Positions 51,563-61,898 of a stretch of DNA of 64,000 bases are shown one piece after another. The stretch is from positions 62,001-126,000 of the forward strand of contig NZ_AMSS01000045.1 in assembly GCF_000313935.1 (NCBI RefSeq), written 5' to 3'. The stretch comes from Acinetobacter sp. WC-141. GTDB taxonomy: Bacteria; Pseudomonadota; Gammaproteobacteria; Pseudomonadales; Moraxellaceae. The position numbers and the translations under genes are program-made. Every line of letters begins with the position of its first letter. Position 1 is the first letter of the stretch. The notes beneath the pieces were generated by a model. That model was not told the origin of the DNA. It did no database searches and was given only the letters and a program-made list of their open reading frames with translations.

Positions 51563-54088
51563 ATGCGGCACACACATTTTTTAATGCCTTTGGCACTTGT
51601 TAGCGCTATGGCAGCGGTACAACAAGCATATGCAGCTGATGATTTCGTTGTTCGAGATATTCGTGTAGATGGATTGGTCCGTCTTACTCCTGCAAATGTT
51701 TATACCATGTTGCCAATCAACAGTGGCGATCGCGTTAATGAACCGATGATCGCTGAAGCAATTCGAACATTGTATGCCACTGGACTTTTTGACGATATTA
51801 AAGCATCAAGAGATAACGATACTTTAGTTTTTAATGTTGTAGAGCGCCCAATTATTTCAAAACTTGAATTTAAGGGTAATAAACTTATTCCTAAAGAGGC
51901 ATTGGAACAAGGCCTTAAAAAGATGGGAATTGCTGAAGGTGAAGTTTTCAAGAAATCGGCTTTACAAACAATTGAAACTGAACTAGAGCAGCAATATACC
52001 CAGCAGGGTCGTTACGATGCTGATGTAACTGTTGATACGATAGCTCGTCCAAATAACCGTGTTGAACTTAAATTAAATTTTAATGAAGGTACAGCCGCTA
52101 AAGTTTTTAATATCAATATTATTGGTAATACTGTTTTTAAAGACAGCGAAATTAAACAAGCCTTTGCAGTTAAAGAAAGTGGTTGGGCTTCTATTGTAAC
52201 GCGTAATGACCGTTATGCGAGAGAGAAAATGGCAGCAAGCCTTGAAGCTTTGCGCGCTATGTATCTTAATAAAGGTTATATTAATTTCCATATCAATAAC
52301 TCGCAGCTTAATATTAGTGAAGATAAAAAGAATATCTTTATTGAAGTTGCTGTAGATGAAGGCAGCCAGTTTAAATTTGGACAAACCAAATTTTTGGGTG
52401 ATGCACTTTATAAACCAGAAGAGTTACAAGCTTTAAAAATCTATAAAGATGGTGATACATATTCACAAGAAAAAGTGAATGCTGTTAAGCAATTATTATT
52501 GCGTAAATACGGTAATGCTGGTTATTACTTTGCAGATGTGAATATTGTTCCGCAAATTAATAACGATACAGGTGTTGTTGACTTAAATTACTATGTAAAC
52601 CCAGGTCAGCAAGTGACTGTACGTCGTATTAACTTTACAGGTAACAGTAAAACTGCCGATGAAGTATTGCGTCGTGAAATGCGTCAAATGGAAGGCGCTT
52701 TAGCCAGCAATGAAAAAATTGATTTGTCTAAGGTTCGTTTAGAGCGTACAGGATTCTTCAAAACTGTTGATATTAAACCAGCTCGTATTCCTAATTCACC
52801 AGATCAGGTGGATTTAAACGTCAATGTTGAAGAGCAACACTCGGGAACTACAACATTAGCGGTAGGTTACTCACAAAGTGGTGGTATCACATTCCAGGCA
52901 GGTTTGAGCCAAACTAACTTTATGGGAACGGGTAACCGTGTTTCGATCGATTTATCTCGTTCTGAAACTCAAGATTATTATAACTTAAGTGTCACCGATC
53001 CTTATTTTACAATTGATGGCGTAAGCCGCGGTTATAACGTTTACTATCGTAAAACAAAACTAAATGACGACTATAACGTTAATAACTATGTTACTGATAG
53101 TTTCGGTGGTAGTTTAAGTTTTGGTTATCCAATTGATGAAAATCAAAGTTTAAGTGCTTCTTTAGGTATTGATAATACTAAAGTAACGACGGGTCCTTAT
53201 GTGTCTACCTATGTTCGTGATTATTTATTGGCGAATGGAGGTAAGGCAACTGGTCAAGATACTTACTGCCCACCAGATCAGTTGGAAAAAGTTGTAGATC
53301 CAGTTACAGGAGCGGTTACATATACAGGTAAATGTCTTATTACACCAACTCCATATAATAATGCATTTGAAGGTGAGTTCTTTACATATAATTTAAATTT
53401 AGGCTGGTCATACAATACATTAAACCGTCCTATTTTCCCTACTTCAGGTATGTCACATCGTGTAGGTCTTGAAATTGGTTTGCCAGGTAGTGATGTTGAC
53501 TATCAAAAAGCAACTTATGACGCACAGGCATTCTGGCCAATTAGTAATACTGGTTTCGTATTACGTGGTTACGGTAAACTTGGCTATGGTAATGATTTAC
53601 CGTTCTATAAAAACTTCTATGCGGGCGGTTATGGCTCGGTTCGTGGTTATGATAGCAGTACCTTGGGTCCGAAATATTCAAGTGTGAATTTACAAGAAAC
53701 CAAGCAAAATGACGGTTCTCCAGAAGAAGTTGGGGGTAATGCTTTAGTTCAATTTGGTACAGAGCTCGCTTTACCATTGCCTTTCAAAGGGGACTGGACT
53801 CGTCAAGTGAGACCAGTTATTTTTGCTGAAGGTGGTCAGGTATTCGATACCAAGTGTGACGTTGGTTCCTATTCTATGATTATGAATGGTCAGCAAATTG
53901 CAAATGCTAAAAAATACTGTGAAGATAACTATGGCTTCGACTTAGGCAATATGCGTTATAGCGTAGGTGTTGGCTTCACATGGATTACTATGATTGGACC
54001 ATTATCTCTTAGCTATGCATTCCCTCTAAATGATAAGCCTGGTGATGAAACTAAAGAGATCCAGTTTGAAATCGGTCGTACTTTCTAA
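51563..54088 (+). CDS. bamA: Outer-membrane protein assembly factor BamA
   Basis: This 841-residue protein has a signal peptide (MRHTHFLMPLALVSAMAAVQQAYA), five POTRA repeats (about residues 25-425) and a beta-barrel with YGSVRGYDSSTLGP and a C-terminal phenylalanine (EIGRTF). It inserts outer-membrane proteins. It is followed by skp and the lipid A genes. Confidence 0.97.
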   Translation: MRHTHFLMPLALVSAMAAVQQAYAADDFVVRDIRVDGLVRLTPANVYTMLPINSGDRVNEPMIAEAIRTLYATGLFDDIKASRDNDTLVFNVVERPIISKLEFKGNKLIPKEALEQGLKKMGIAEGEVFKKSALQTIETELEQQYTQQGRYDADVTVDTIARPNNRVELKLNFNEGTAAKVFNINIIGNTVFKDSEIKQAFAVKESGWASIVTRNDRYAREKMAASLEALRAMYLNKGYINFHINNSQLNISEDKKNIFIEVAVDEGSQFKFGQTKFLGDALYKPEELQALKIYKDGDTYSQEKVNAVKQLLLRKYGNAGYYFADVNIVPQINNDTGVVDLNYYVNPGQQVTVRRINFTGNSKTADEVLRREMRQMEGALASNEKIDLSKVRLERTGFFKTVDIKPARIPNSPDQVDLNVNVEEQHSGTTTLAVGYSQSGGITFQAGLSQTNFMGTGNRVSIDLSRSETQDYYNLSVTDPYFTIDGVSRGYNVYYRKTKLNDDYNVNNYVTDSFGGSLSFGYPIDENQSLSASLGIDNTKVTTGPYVSTYVRDYLLANGGKATGQDTYCPPDQLEKVVDPVTGAVTYTGKCLITPTPYNNAFEGEFFTYNLNLGWSYNTLNRPIFPTSGMSHRVGLEIGLPGSDVDYQKATYDAQAFWPISNTGFVLRGYGKLGYGNDLPFYKNFYAGGYGSVRGYDSSTLGPKYSSVNLQETKQNDGSPEEVGGNALVQFGTELALPLPFKGDWTRQVRPVIFAEGGQVFDTKCDVGSYSMIMNGQQIANAKKYCEDNYGFDLGNMRYSVGVGFTWITMIGPLSLSYAFPLNDKPGDETKEIQFEIGRTF

Positions 54089-54128
54089 GTACGACTTGAC
54101 TAAACATGAAATAAGGACACAAATTTAA

Positions 54129-54629
54129 ATGAAAAAATTAAATATATTAATGATAGGACTAGGTCTGACAGTTTCTGCTATGACCAATGCTGCGGGTTAT
54201 GGTGTTATTGATCTTGCTAAAGTTGTTGAAAACAGTGCGTATTTGAAACAGCAAAACGCAAGTTTAAATCAATCAGTTAAGCCAACTACAACTCGTCTTG
54301 AGCAGTTGGGTAAAGAATTGGAAGGTCTTCAGCGTCAAGCCCAAACTCAAGGGCAAAAAATGAAAGAAGATGATATTAAAAAGCTTCAAGCGCAATATCA
54401 GTCAAAACTTAATGAATTTAATTCTACTCAACAAGGTTTGCAGTCTAAAGTTCAAACTAGTTTGCAAGGCATGAACTCAACTTTTGAGACTCGTGTGAAG
54501 CAAGCAGCTGAACAATTACGAAAAGAAAATAATCTTGACTTCATTTTGAATAAAAATTCAACCGTTGCCTATGACGCTAAGTATGATTTAACTGATAAAA
54601 TGATACAAAAGGTTAATTCAATGAAATAA
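54129..54629 (+). CDS. skp: Skp/OmpH-family periplasmic chaperone
   Basis: This 166-residue protein has a signal peptide ([21 protein letters not shown]), then [16 protein letters not shown] and a long coiled-coil rich in Q and K, as in OmpH/Skp. It carries outer-membrane proteins across the periplasm. Its place between bamA and lpxD supports the call. Confidence 0.9.
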   Translation: MKKLNILMIGLGLTVSAMTNAAGYGVIDLAKVVENSAYLKQQNASLNQSVKPTTTRLEQLGKELEGLQRQAQTQGQKMKEDDIKKLQAQYQSKLNEFNSTQQGLQSKVQTSLQGMNSTFETRVKQAAEQLRKENNLDFILNKNSTVAYDAKYDLTDKMIQKVNSMK

Positions 54630-54633
54630 ATTA

Positions 54634-55704
54634 ATGAAAGTGCAACATTATCGTTTAGATGAACTAGCTCACCTCGTAAATGGTGAGCTAGTAGGTACGG
54701 GTAGTCTTCAATTTATAAACTTAGCAAGTTTAGAAAATGCTGAAACTCATGAAATTGCTTTCGTGAATGGCGAAAAGTATATTGATCAAGCGAAGGCTAG
54801 CCGTGCGGGTGCGTACATTGTTACAAGCCTTATTAAAGAACAGCTTCCTGACAAACAAAATTTTATTATTGTTGATAATCCTTATTTAGCTTTTGCCATA
54901 CTTACTCATGTTTTCGATAAAAAAATCACATCGGTGGGTATAGAAAGTACGGCTCAAATTCATCCTTCTGCGATCATTTCCGAAACAGCATATATTGGTC
55001 ATTACGTCGTCATTGGTGAAAATTGTGTGGTAGGCGATAATACGATTATTCAGTCACACACTCGACTAGATGATAATGTGGAAATTGGAAAAGATTGTTT
55101 TATTGATGCCCATGTCACCATTACTGGTGGATCTAAATTATTTGATCGTGTGCGAGTTCACGCAAGTACTGTAATTGGTAGTGAAGGCTTTGGCTTTGCG
55201 CCATATCAAGGAAAGTGGCATCGTATTGCTCAATTGGGTTCAGTTATTATTGGTAATGATGTTCGTATTGGTTCAAATTGCAGTATTGATCGAGGTGCAC
55301 TCGACAACACAATTTTGGAAGATGGGGTAATTATTGATAATCTTGTGCAAATCGCGCATAACGTTCATATTGGTTCAAATACGGCTATCGCTGCTAAATG
55401 CGGAATTGCTGGTAGTGTGAAAATTGGCAAAAACTGTATTCTGGCAGGGGCTTGTGGTGTATCAGGTCACCTTTCTATTACTGATAATGTGACTTTGACA
55501 GGAATGTCAATGGTCACAAAAAATATTTCTGAAGCTGGAACTTACTCTTCAGGAATTGGTTTATTTGAAAATAGCCATTGGAAAAAGACGATTGTACGCT
55601 TGCGACAATTAGCAGATGTGCCATTGACCCAAATCACTAAACGACTTGATCATATACAAGCTCAAATAGAGTCTCTTGAATCAACCTTTAATTTGCGTAA
55701 ATAG
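54634..55704 (+). CDS. lpxD: UDP-3-O-acylglucosamine N-acyltransferase LpxD
   Basis: This 356-residue protein has an N-terminal uridine-binding domain, then a left-handed beta-helix of hexapeptide repeats ([20 protein letters not shown] onward) including [14 protein letters not shown] with the catalytic histidine. It adds the N-linked acyl chain in lipid A synthesis. It starts four bases after skp. Confidence 0.95.
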   Translation: MKVQHYRLDELAHLVNGELVGTGSLQFINLASLENAETHEIAFVNGEKYIDQAKASRAGAYIVTSLIKEQLPDKQNFIIVDNPYLAFAILTHVFDKKITSVGIESTAQIHPSAIISETAYIGHYVVIGENCVVGDNTIIQSHTRLDDNVEIGKDCFIDAHVTITGGSKLFDRVRVHASTVIGSEGFGFAPYQGKWHRIAQLGSVIIGNDVRIGSNCSIDRGALDNTILEDGVIIDNLVQIAHNVHIGSNTAIAAKCGIAGSVKIGKNCILAGACGVSGHLSITDNVTLTGMSMVTKNISEAGTYSSGIGLFENSHWKKTIVRLRQLADVPLTQITKRLDHIQAQIESLESTFNLRK

Positions 55705-55710
55705 AATATT

Positions 55711-56196
55711 ATGACCGAGTCAACTACACCTAAATTTGCCATCCCTGAATTACCAATGCAGATTCAAACGATTCGTCAATATTTGCCGCATCGTTATCCT
55801 TTCTTATTGGTTGATCGTGTGACTGAAGTTACTGACAATAGTATTGTTGGTTATAAAAATGTTTCTATCAATGAAGAGTTCCTACAGGGGCATTTCCCAG
55901 AATATCCAATTATGCCTGGTGTTCTAATTGTAGAAGCATTAGCTCAAGTTTCAGGTGTTCTAGGGTTTATTATGAACAATGAAACGCCAAAACCTGGTTC
56001 TTTATTCCTTTTTGCTGGTGCGGAAAGAGTTAGATTTAAAAAACAAGTAGTTGCTGGTGACCAACTTGTATTAAAATCTGAATTAGTAATGCAAAAACGC
56101 GGTATCTACAAATATAATTGTACGGCTACCGTGGATGGTATTGTAGCAACAACCGCTGAAATTATGATTTCACACCAAAAAACAGAGCAGGCATGA
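55711..56196 (+). CDS. fabZ: 3-hydroxyacyl-ACP dehydratase FabZ
   Basis: This 161-residue enzyme has LPHRYPFLLVDRV and GHFPEYPIMPGVLIVEALAQ with the active-site His and Glu of FabZ. It dehydrates 3-hydroxyacyl-ACP in fatty acid synthesis and balances lipid A precursors. Its stop overlaps the lpxA start. Confidence 0.95.
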   Translation: MTESTTPKFAIPELPMQIQTIRQYLPHRYPFLLVDRVTEVTDNSIVGYKNVSINEEFLQGHFPEYPIMPGVLIVEALAQVSGVLGFIMNNETPKPGSLFLFAGAERVRFKKQVVAGDQLVLKSELVMQKRGIYKYNCTATVDGIVATTAEIMISHQKTEQA

Positions 56197-56981
56197 GCAA
56201 TCACGACTTAATTCATTCTACGGCCATTATTGATCCATCTGCAGTGATTGCTCCAGATGTCCAGATAGGACCTTATTGCATTATCGGTCCAAATGTGACG
56301 ATTGGTGCGGGTACTAAGCTACATTCGCATGTAGTAGTGGGCGGTTTTACCAAAATTGGTCAAAATAATGAGATTTTCCAGTTTGCAAGTGTTGGTGAAG
56401 TTTGCCAAGACTTGAAATATCAAGGTGAAGAAACTTGGTTAGAGATTGGTGATCATAATTTAATTCGTGAACATTGCAGTTTACATAGAGGAACTGTGCA
56501 AGATAATGCTTTAACTAAAATAGGAAGTCATAACCTATTGATGGTTAATACACATATTGCACATGATTGTATTGTTGGTGACCATAATATTTTCGCGAAT
56601 AACGTTGGTGTTGCTGGACACGTACACATAGGTGATCACATCATTATTGGTGGTAATTCTGGTATTCATCAATTCTGTAAAATCGATTCTTACAGTATGG
56701 TGGGTGGAGCATCACTAATTTTAAAAGATGTACCAGCTTACGTTATGGCTTCTGGTAACCCAGCTCATGCATTTGGTATTAATATCGAAGGTATGCGTAG
56801 AAAGGGTTGGTCTAAAAATACAATTCAAGGTCTCAGAGAGGCTTATAAGTTAATTTTTAAATCAGGACTTACTTCTGTTCAAGCTGTTGAGCAGATTAAA
56901 AATGATATTCTTCCGAATGTTCCTGAAGCTCAATTATTGATTGACTCTATTGAACAGTCAGAACGTGGTATTGTTCGCTAA
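56193..56981 (+). CDS. lpxA: UDP-GlcNAc acyltransferase LpxA
   Basis: This 262-residue hexapeptide-repeat enzyme (IHSTAIIDPSAVIAPDVQIG) has HCSLHRGTVQ and NTHIAHDCIVGDHN, the catalytic histidine region. It does the first step of lipid A synthesis. ATG overlaps the fabZ stop by 4 bases. In Acinetobacter, loss of lpxA, lpxC or lpxD gives colistin-resistant, LOS-lacking cells; here the gene is intact. Confidence 0.96.
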   Translation: MSNHDLIHSTAIIDPSAVIAPDVQIGPYCIIGPNVTIGAGTKLHSHVVVGGFTKIGQNNEIFQFASVGEVCQDLKYQGEETWLEIGDHNLIREHCSLHRGTVQDNALTKIGSHNLLMVNTHIAHDCIVGDHNIFANNVGVAGHVHIGDHIIIGGNSGIHQFCKIDSYSMVGGASLILKDVPAYVMASGNPAHAFGINIEGMRRKGWSKNTIQGLREAYKLIFKSGLTSVQAVEQIKNDILPNVPEAQLLIDSIEQSERGIVR

Positions 56982-56992
56982 GAAAATATATT

Positions 56993-57029
56993 AAAAAAAG
57001 ACACCGTAATATGCGGTGTCTTTTTTTTT
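56993..57029. terminator. Bidirectional terminator between lpxA and cpoB
   Basis: AGACACCG / CGGTGTCT, an 8-bp stem with a TAATATG loop, has A and T runs on both sides and lies between convergent genes. Confidence 0.9.
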
Positions 57030-57035
57030 AAATTA

Positions 57036-57899
57036 TTATTTATTAAAAAATTTAGCTTCTTCAGATTTTGGATACTGACTTAAAATTTTAGTTTTATATT
57101 GATTTGCTGAAGCTGTATTTTTATCTACATCTTTAGCAATGCTATAGAGTTGATAAAGAGCACGAGGAGCTTTACTCGAATTTGGATATCGAGTTGCTAC
57201 AACATTGTAGTTCTTTTTTGCCTCATTATAGTTTACCGGATCAGTTGCTAAATTAAACTCAGCTAACCAAAAATAGGCATTCCCTGTATAGACGCTATTA
57301 GGATGATTTTTGATAAAGTTTTGCATTGGAGCAATCGCTTTTTTTGCACCACCTTGCTTATAGGCGTCCAAAGCTACAGTATAAGCTGCCTTTTCAAGCT
57401 CTACAGGGTTTGATTGGTTTTGTGAAGCTGGCTGAGACGCTTCCGGTTGTGGTGGAGGAGTAGTGGAAGGGGTGCTTGTTGGAGCAGCATTCACTACTTT
57501 GTTATCTACTGTAGAGGCTTCTGTGTTTGCCGTACCTGGAGCATCACTGGTTGCAGGATTGTCTGATGGGGCACTTTCAGGATCGACTTTCTGATTAAGC
57601 AGTTCTAAACGTTGATCTAAGTCAGTATAACGATTAGTTAAATCTTTTTTCAATTGTTCAATATCGTTTGATTGCTCTTCTAATTGCCCACGTAAGGTAC
57701 GTACATCATTCTCTAATTGTTGGTTTTTTTGCATTAATTCCCAGTTTAAATTACTAGGTACTGAACCATTATTAGGAGAAGTGTTAGTTGAACTACCACC
57801 ACTTTGGCTTAAACCGCGAGACTCAATTGGAATGTTGGCATAGAGAGAGGTAGTGCTCATTAAGGCAATAAATAATAAAGAATGCTTCATCAATCGCAT
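57036..57899 (-). CDS. cpoB: Tol-Pal system protein CpoB (YbgF)
   Basis: This 287-residue protein has a signal peptide (MRLMKHSLLFIALMSTTSLYA) and an N-terminal coiled-coil (QKNQQLENDVRTLRGQL and LTNRYTDLDQRLELL). A Pro/Ser/Thr-rich linker follows, then TPR repeats (AAYTVALDAYKQGGAKKAI..., YFWLAEF, APRALYQLYSIA). It coordinates PBP1B and Tol during constriction. No tol genes are next to it in this window. Confidence 0.9.
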   Translation of the reverse strand: MRLMKHSLLFIALMSTTSLYANIPIESRGLSQSGGSSTNTSPNNGSVPSNLNWELMQKNQQLENDVRTLRGQLEEQSNDIEQLKKDLTNRYTDLDQRLELLNQKVDPESAPSDNPATSDAPGTANTEASTVDNKVVNAAPTSTPSTTPPPQPEASQPASQNQSNPVELEKAAYTVALDAYKQGGAKKAIAPMQNFIKNHPNSVYTGNAYFWLAEFNLATDPVNYNEAKKNYNVVATRYPNSSKAPRALYQLYSIAKDVDKNTASANQYKTKILSQYPKSEEAKFFNK

Positions 57900-58165
57900 G
57901 AGGATAGGTCCATAATTTTATGTAAAAGCCAACTTGAGAAAGGAATATATAAACTATTCACTTAACTATCTAAGATTTTAATTGGTCAATGCAATTAAAA
58001 CAGCTAACAATATAAATGCAAGAATAGTTTACAATCTTCAAGCATATTTTATCCAAAATAAGGTACAAGAAAGGAATATAGGAGAGGGAAGTATAGAAAA
58101 TTATGATTTTTTGCTGATGAATTAATCAATCGAAACATAAACTTGCTTAAAACTGTGAAGAAGGC

Positions 58166-58193
58166 TTGCAACTCTTTTAAAAATCTCTATACT
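58166..58193 (+). promoter_or_regulatory. Promoter of the 4.5S RNA gene
   Basis: TTGCAA (58166-58171), a 16-base spacer and TATACT (58188-58193) precede the RNA gene, with the start expected near 58200. The rest of 57900-58203 is AT-rich and shows nothing else. Confidence 0.65.
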
Positions 58194-58203
58194 CTGTTTT
58201 GCA

Positions 58204-58320
<117 letters not shown>

Positions 58321-58324
58321 TCTT

Positions 58325-58807
58325 TTAGTCCACTCTCCGTTGGACTGCCTTTATAATTACATCTAAATCAAATCCTCTATATTGTAAAAACCTAATCTGT
58401 TTTGCTTTAAGTTTTGGATCTTTTTCTACTTCTACGCCAAATTTTTTCACTTTCAGTTGATACGCTTGTTCTATCCAATCAATATTCTGAATATCATCTG
58501 CAATTAAATCATTTTCGATTTGTTTAGTTTTTAAAGCCTGCTTAATACGTATAGGACCTTTGCCTTTACGAATTTGGCTAGCAAGCATTTGCTCAGCAAC
58601 ACGTTGATCACTTTGATAGTTCTGTTCAGATAACTCCTCAACAAGTTGCTTAACCTCTTCAGGATTTTGGGCATAACGAGTTAATTTTTCAGTAAGCTCT
58701 GCTTTGGAGTAATCTCGACGAGTTAATAAAGCAAAAGCATAGGAGCGTAAACGCTGACCTGTAAGCAATGCTCGTTGTTGAGACTGTTCTTCAGTTCTTT
58801 TGAACAT
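58325..58807 (-). CDS. recX: Regulatory protein RecX
   Basis: This 160-residue protein has AFALLTRRDYSKAELTEKL and the RecX repeat pattern (LASQIRKGKGPIRIKQAL, QIRFLQYRGFDLDVI). It limits RecA filament growth. It follows recA on the minus strand, with a terminator between. Confidence 0.92.
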   Translation of the reverse strand: MFKRTEEQSQQRALLTGQRLRSYAFALLTRRDYSKAELTEKLTRYAQNPEEVKQLVEELSEQNYQSDQRVAEQMLASQIRKGKGPIRIKQALKTKQIENDLIADDIQNIDWIEQAYQLKVKKFGVEVEKDPKLKAKQIRFLQYRGFDLDVIIKAVQRRVD

Positions 58808-58827
58808 AGTAGTAGGGTTCCCTTGTA

Positions 58828-58853
58828 AAAAAACGCCCCGAAGGGCGTTTTAA
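58828..58853. terminator. Terminator between recA and recX
   Basis: AAAACGCCC / GGGCGTTTT with a CGAA loop is a 9-bp stem with T-rich ends. Read through it, recX may still be transcribed from recA at reduced level. Confidence 0.85.
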
Positions 58854-58866
58854 TGCTCATAAATAA

Positions 58867-59913
58867 TTAAGATTCTAATAGAAGATCAGCTTCTTCTTCA
58901 TCTTCAACTTGAGCAGTATTCGTACCTGTTGTTAACAGCTGTTCACGGATATTACGTTCAATCTCTCCAGCCATTTGAGGGTTCTCTTCAAAGTGGCGAA
59001 TAACATTGTTCTTACCTTGACCAATTTTGTTACCTTGATATGAATACCAAGCACCCGCTTTTTGTACGATATCTTGCTGTACAGCTAAATCTACAAGTTC
59101 GCCTAGTTGGTTTGTGCCTTTACCATATAGGATTTGGAAAATAGCTTCTCTGAAAGGAGGAGCCATTTTGTTTTTAACAACTTTAACTCGAGTTTCAGAA
59201 CCGACGATTTCATCACCTTCTTTTACTTGACCAATACGGCGGATATCTAAACGGACAGAAGCGTAGAACTTCAATGCGTTACCACCAGTCGTGGTCTCAG
59301 GACTACCAAACATTACCCCAATCTTCATACGGATCTGGTTAATGAAAATAACCATACAGTTTGAGCGTTTAGCATTACCCGTAATTTTACGAAGTGCCTG
59401 ACTCATTAAGCGAGCTTGTAAGCCCATATGAGAGTCACCCATCTCACCTTCAATTTCTGCTTTAGGTGTAAGTGCAGCGACTGAGTCGACAACAATCATA
59501 TCAATTGCGCCAGAACGAACTAGCATATCCGCAATTTCAAGTGCTTGTTCACCGTTATCAGGCTGTGATACAAGTAAATTATCAATGTCTACACCAAGTT
59601 TACGTGCATATTGTGGATCTAATGCGTGCTCTGCATCGATAAATGCACAAGTACCGCCAGTTTTTTGACATTGTGCAATCGCTTGTAGTGTCATTGTGGT
59701 TTTACCAGAAGATTCTGGACCATAAATCTCGACAATACGACCTTTTGGTAAACCGCCAATCCCCAATGCAATATCTAAGGTCAAAGAGCCTGTAGACACA
59801 GCTTCAACAGCTTGAACAGTGTTGTCACCGAGACGCATCACCGTATTTTTGCCAAATTGTTTCTCAATTTGACTTAGCGCGGCTTGTAATGCTTTGCTTT
59901 TATTCTCATCCAT
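58867..59913 (-). CDS. recA: Recombinase RecA
   Basis: This 348-residue RecA has a Walker [31 protein letters not shown], the loop-2 segment [22 protein letters not shown] and the typical acidic tail ([12 protein letters not shown]). It drives strand exchange and the DNA-damage response. No LexA-type SOS box was recognised upstream, as expected for Acinetobacter. Confidence 0.98.
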   Translation of the reverse strand: MDENKSKALQAALSQIEKQFGKNTVMRLGDNTVQAVEAVSTGSLTLDIALGIGGLPKGRIVEIYGPESSGKTTMTLQAIAQCQKTGGTCAFIDAEHALDPQYARKLGVDIDNLLVSQPDNGEQALEIADMLVRSGAIDMIVVDSVAALTPKAEIEGEMGDSHMGLQARLMSQALRKITGNAKRSNCMVIFINQIRMKIGVMFGSPETTTGGNALKFYASVRLDIRRIGQVKEGDEIVGSETRVKVVKNKMAPPFREAIFQILYGKGTNQLGELVDLAVQQDIVQKAGAWYSYQGNKIGQGKNNVIRHFEENPQMAGEIERNIREQLLTTGTNTAQVEDEEEADLLLES

Positions 59914-59981
59914 CTCAAAAACCTCAATACTCTATATTCATCACGTTTAACCCAAGTGGATGCATTGAATCTCAACTTGTT

Positions 59982-59999
59982 TCACTAGGTTAATAGTGA
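59982..59999 (-). promoter_or_regulatory. Hairpin in the recA 5' region
   Basis: TCACTA / TAGTGA, a perfect 6-bp stem with a six-base loop, lies 70-86 bases upstream of the recA start. It could lie in the 5' untranslated RNA. A GT-rich stretch (60021-60043) flanked by TTGTG-like elements lies further upstream. Confidence 0.35.
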
Positions 60000-60058
60000 C
60001 AGATTTTTTCTACAGCTTCTATGTGTTGTATGTGTGTGTGCGACACAACTCGACGTTT

Positions 60059-60487
60059 TTATTCATCGTCATATGACCAATTTTGATCATTCTCCTGTTT
60101 AAATCGAATAATTTGTCGACGATCCTTTTTACCCGGTCTATGATCAGGCCGAGCTAGATTATGCAATTTTCGTTGGGATGCAATCAACTCCCGTCTAGCA
60201 ATACTCACTTCGGTTTCTTCATAAAGTTGCTGTGCAATTGGCGCTGGGCCACGTGTATTTGAAAGGGCCTTTATCAAAACAGTTTTTTTGTCTGACCCTT
60301 GCTGAATAATAAGTTCCATTCCAACACGAATTTCTTTGGAAACTTTTACACGCTCATTATTGTGATGTACTTTACCACCTTCGATTGCAGCTTTAGCAAT
60401 TGAACGAGTTTTAAAAAAACGAGCAGCCCATAGCCATTTGTCAACACGCATGGTTTCTAGAGCATCGTTTTCAAGCAATTTTGACAT
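60059..60487 (-). CDS. hslR: Heat-shock protein Hsp15 (S4 domain)
   Basis: This protein of about 142 residues has the S4 RNA-binding domain MRVDKWLWAARFFKTRSIAKAAI and GGKVHHNNERVK near the N terminus and a basic C-terminal tail (LARPDHRPGKKDRRQIIRF). It rescues stalled 50S-nascent chain complexes. ATG 60487 has AAAGG 6-7 bases upstream. The gene overlaps the upstream nucleotidase by 17 bases, as in E. coli yrfG-hslR. Confidence 0.88.
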   Translation of the reverse strand: MSKLLENDALETMRVDKWLWAARFFKTRSIAKAAIEGGKVHHNNERVKVSKEIRVGMELIIQQGSDKKTVLIKALSNTRGPAPIAQQLYEETEVSIARRELIASQRKLHNLARPDHRPGKKDRRQIIRFKQENDQNWSYDDE

Positions 60488-61157
60488 CATTATCCTTTCT
60501 ATCAATTTGATTCAATATAGACAGCAAGTCTGTAAGTCGATCTAGCGCCTTATACTCTAAATCTTGATGCTGTCTTGCATTCTTTAGACTTGAGGGCTGT
60601 GAGATAGTAAACAAGTGTTTAATACCAAATTTCTCTGCCGTTTTTAATACGGGTGCCGTATCGTCAATAAAAATCGTTTCATTTGGATTGAAAGGATGTA
60701 ATCGTTGGAGTTCTTGCCAAAAATTAATATCTTCTTTTGCATAACCAACTTGTTCACTAGATATGATGACATCAAAGAAATGTTCAATTGCAATATTGTC
60801 GAGTTTTAAACGTAAGCTGGCGCGATCAGCATTCGTTACTAGCCAGCACGTGTACCCTAGATCTTTAAGTTGTTGCAGAAGCTCAATACAACCAGAACGA
60901 GCTTGGATCCTAGATTGAAATTCTTGTTGTAATTTGAGTACATCAACTCCAACAGTTTTAGTCCAATAGGTTGATGAATACCAAACTAGAGTATGCCTAT
61001 GTGATTGATAAAATTGGTACAGTGTTTTTTGGCTTTGGGCGAGGGGAAGTTGATGTATTTCTGCATGTCGTTCAGGAAGACATTCATTCCAAATAAAACC
61101 ATCAAAGACGAGATCTAATAGCGTACCATCCATGTCAAACATTACAATCTTAGACAC
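60471..61157 (-). CDS. HAD-family GMP/IMP nucleotidase (YrfG-like)
   Basis: This 228-residue haloacid dehalogenase-like hydrolase has the DxDGT box (FDMDGTLLD), VTNADRASLRLKL and the IFIDDTAPVL acidic motif (about residues 162-171). The gene order with hslR matches E. coli yrfG-hslR, where YrfG is a GMP/IMP nucleotidase; substrate is inferred from this. Confidence 0.85.
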   Translation of the reverse strand: MSKIVMFDMDGTLLDLVFDGFIWNECLPERHAEIHQLPLAQSQKTLYQFYQSHRHTLVWYSSTYWTKTVGVDVLKLQQEFQSRIQARSGCIELLQQLKDLGYTCWLVTNADRASLRLKLDNIAIEHFFDVIISSEQVGYAKEDINFWQELQRLHPFNPNETIFIDDTAPVLKTAEKFGIKHLFTISQPSSLKNARQHQDLEYKALDRLTDLLSILNQIDRKDNDVKIA

Positions 61158-61575
61158 GAGTCAAAAATCTCCAAAAATATTCAAAGCAAAATTTTTATGA
61201 CACATCTACCATAGATCCTTTTAAAATCATAAATTAAACAAAATTATGAATATTTAAATTAATGTAAAGCTCCACCATTAATTTTTCTAAAATTTACATA
61301 GATGAATGTGATGGATTGGAAGATAAATCGTTTGAAATTATAGCGTGTAATTTTGCAAAACAAAAAATAATAATAAATGGTTTTAATAGAAAATTCTTCT
61401 TTTATGCGGAGTAAAACAATAACCAAAATCTTCTAAATTAGAAATTTAAAGGATTATTTAAGAACTTTTCTAATTATGGTTACATACGATACTTTTTGAT
61501 AAACAATATATAAATTGAAGCGTACTCAATTAACGTTATATTGAAATTTATCCTAATAAGAATTTAGAGAAAGCA
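61158..61575. other. AT-rich intergenic region without recognised genes
   Basis: This 418-base region is very rich in A and T. I see no open frame with a ribosome-binding site, no terminator, no promoter I would defend and no repeat. It probably carries the promoters of the flanking genes. Confidence 0.6.
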
Positions 61576-61869
61576 ATGAAAATTGGATTTATTGGCGGAA
61601 CCAATGACGGTATTGTAATCAATGCTGCCGATGGTCTTGATACTTATAAACTTGAGTGGCACTACAAAGCAGAAAAACATTGTGAGTCACAACTTACCTT
61701 AGGGCTGAATGGACCTGAGTATGATTATTACAATTTATTAATTCTAAGAAAAAATAAAGAGGCAAAACTTTTTTATGTGCTTACCACTATGGAAAAAGAA
61801 GAAATAGCGGATAAACTTCATGAATATTGGGAATGTTCGACCTCTGTTGGTTATGATTTTGATGAATAG
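61576..61869 (+). CDS. Hypothetical protein, 97 residues
   Basis: This small soluble protein (MKIGFIGGTNDGIVINAADG...) has a TCC-like AGAGAAA ribosome-binding site upstream at 61567-61573. Its beginning resembles a nucleotide-binding strand-turn, but no domain follows. The rest is acidic and aromatic. I do not recognise the family. It stands alone between the nucleotidase and a convergent acetyltransferase gene. Confidence 0.55.
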   Translation: MKIGFIGGTNDGIVINAADGLDTYKLEWHYKAEKHCESQLTLGLNGPEYDYYNLLILRKNKEAKLFYVLTTMEKEEIADKLHEYWECSTSVGYDFDE

Positions 61870-61898
61870 CCATTTTTAAAATTAGTTTTGTTAAAGAC

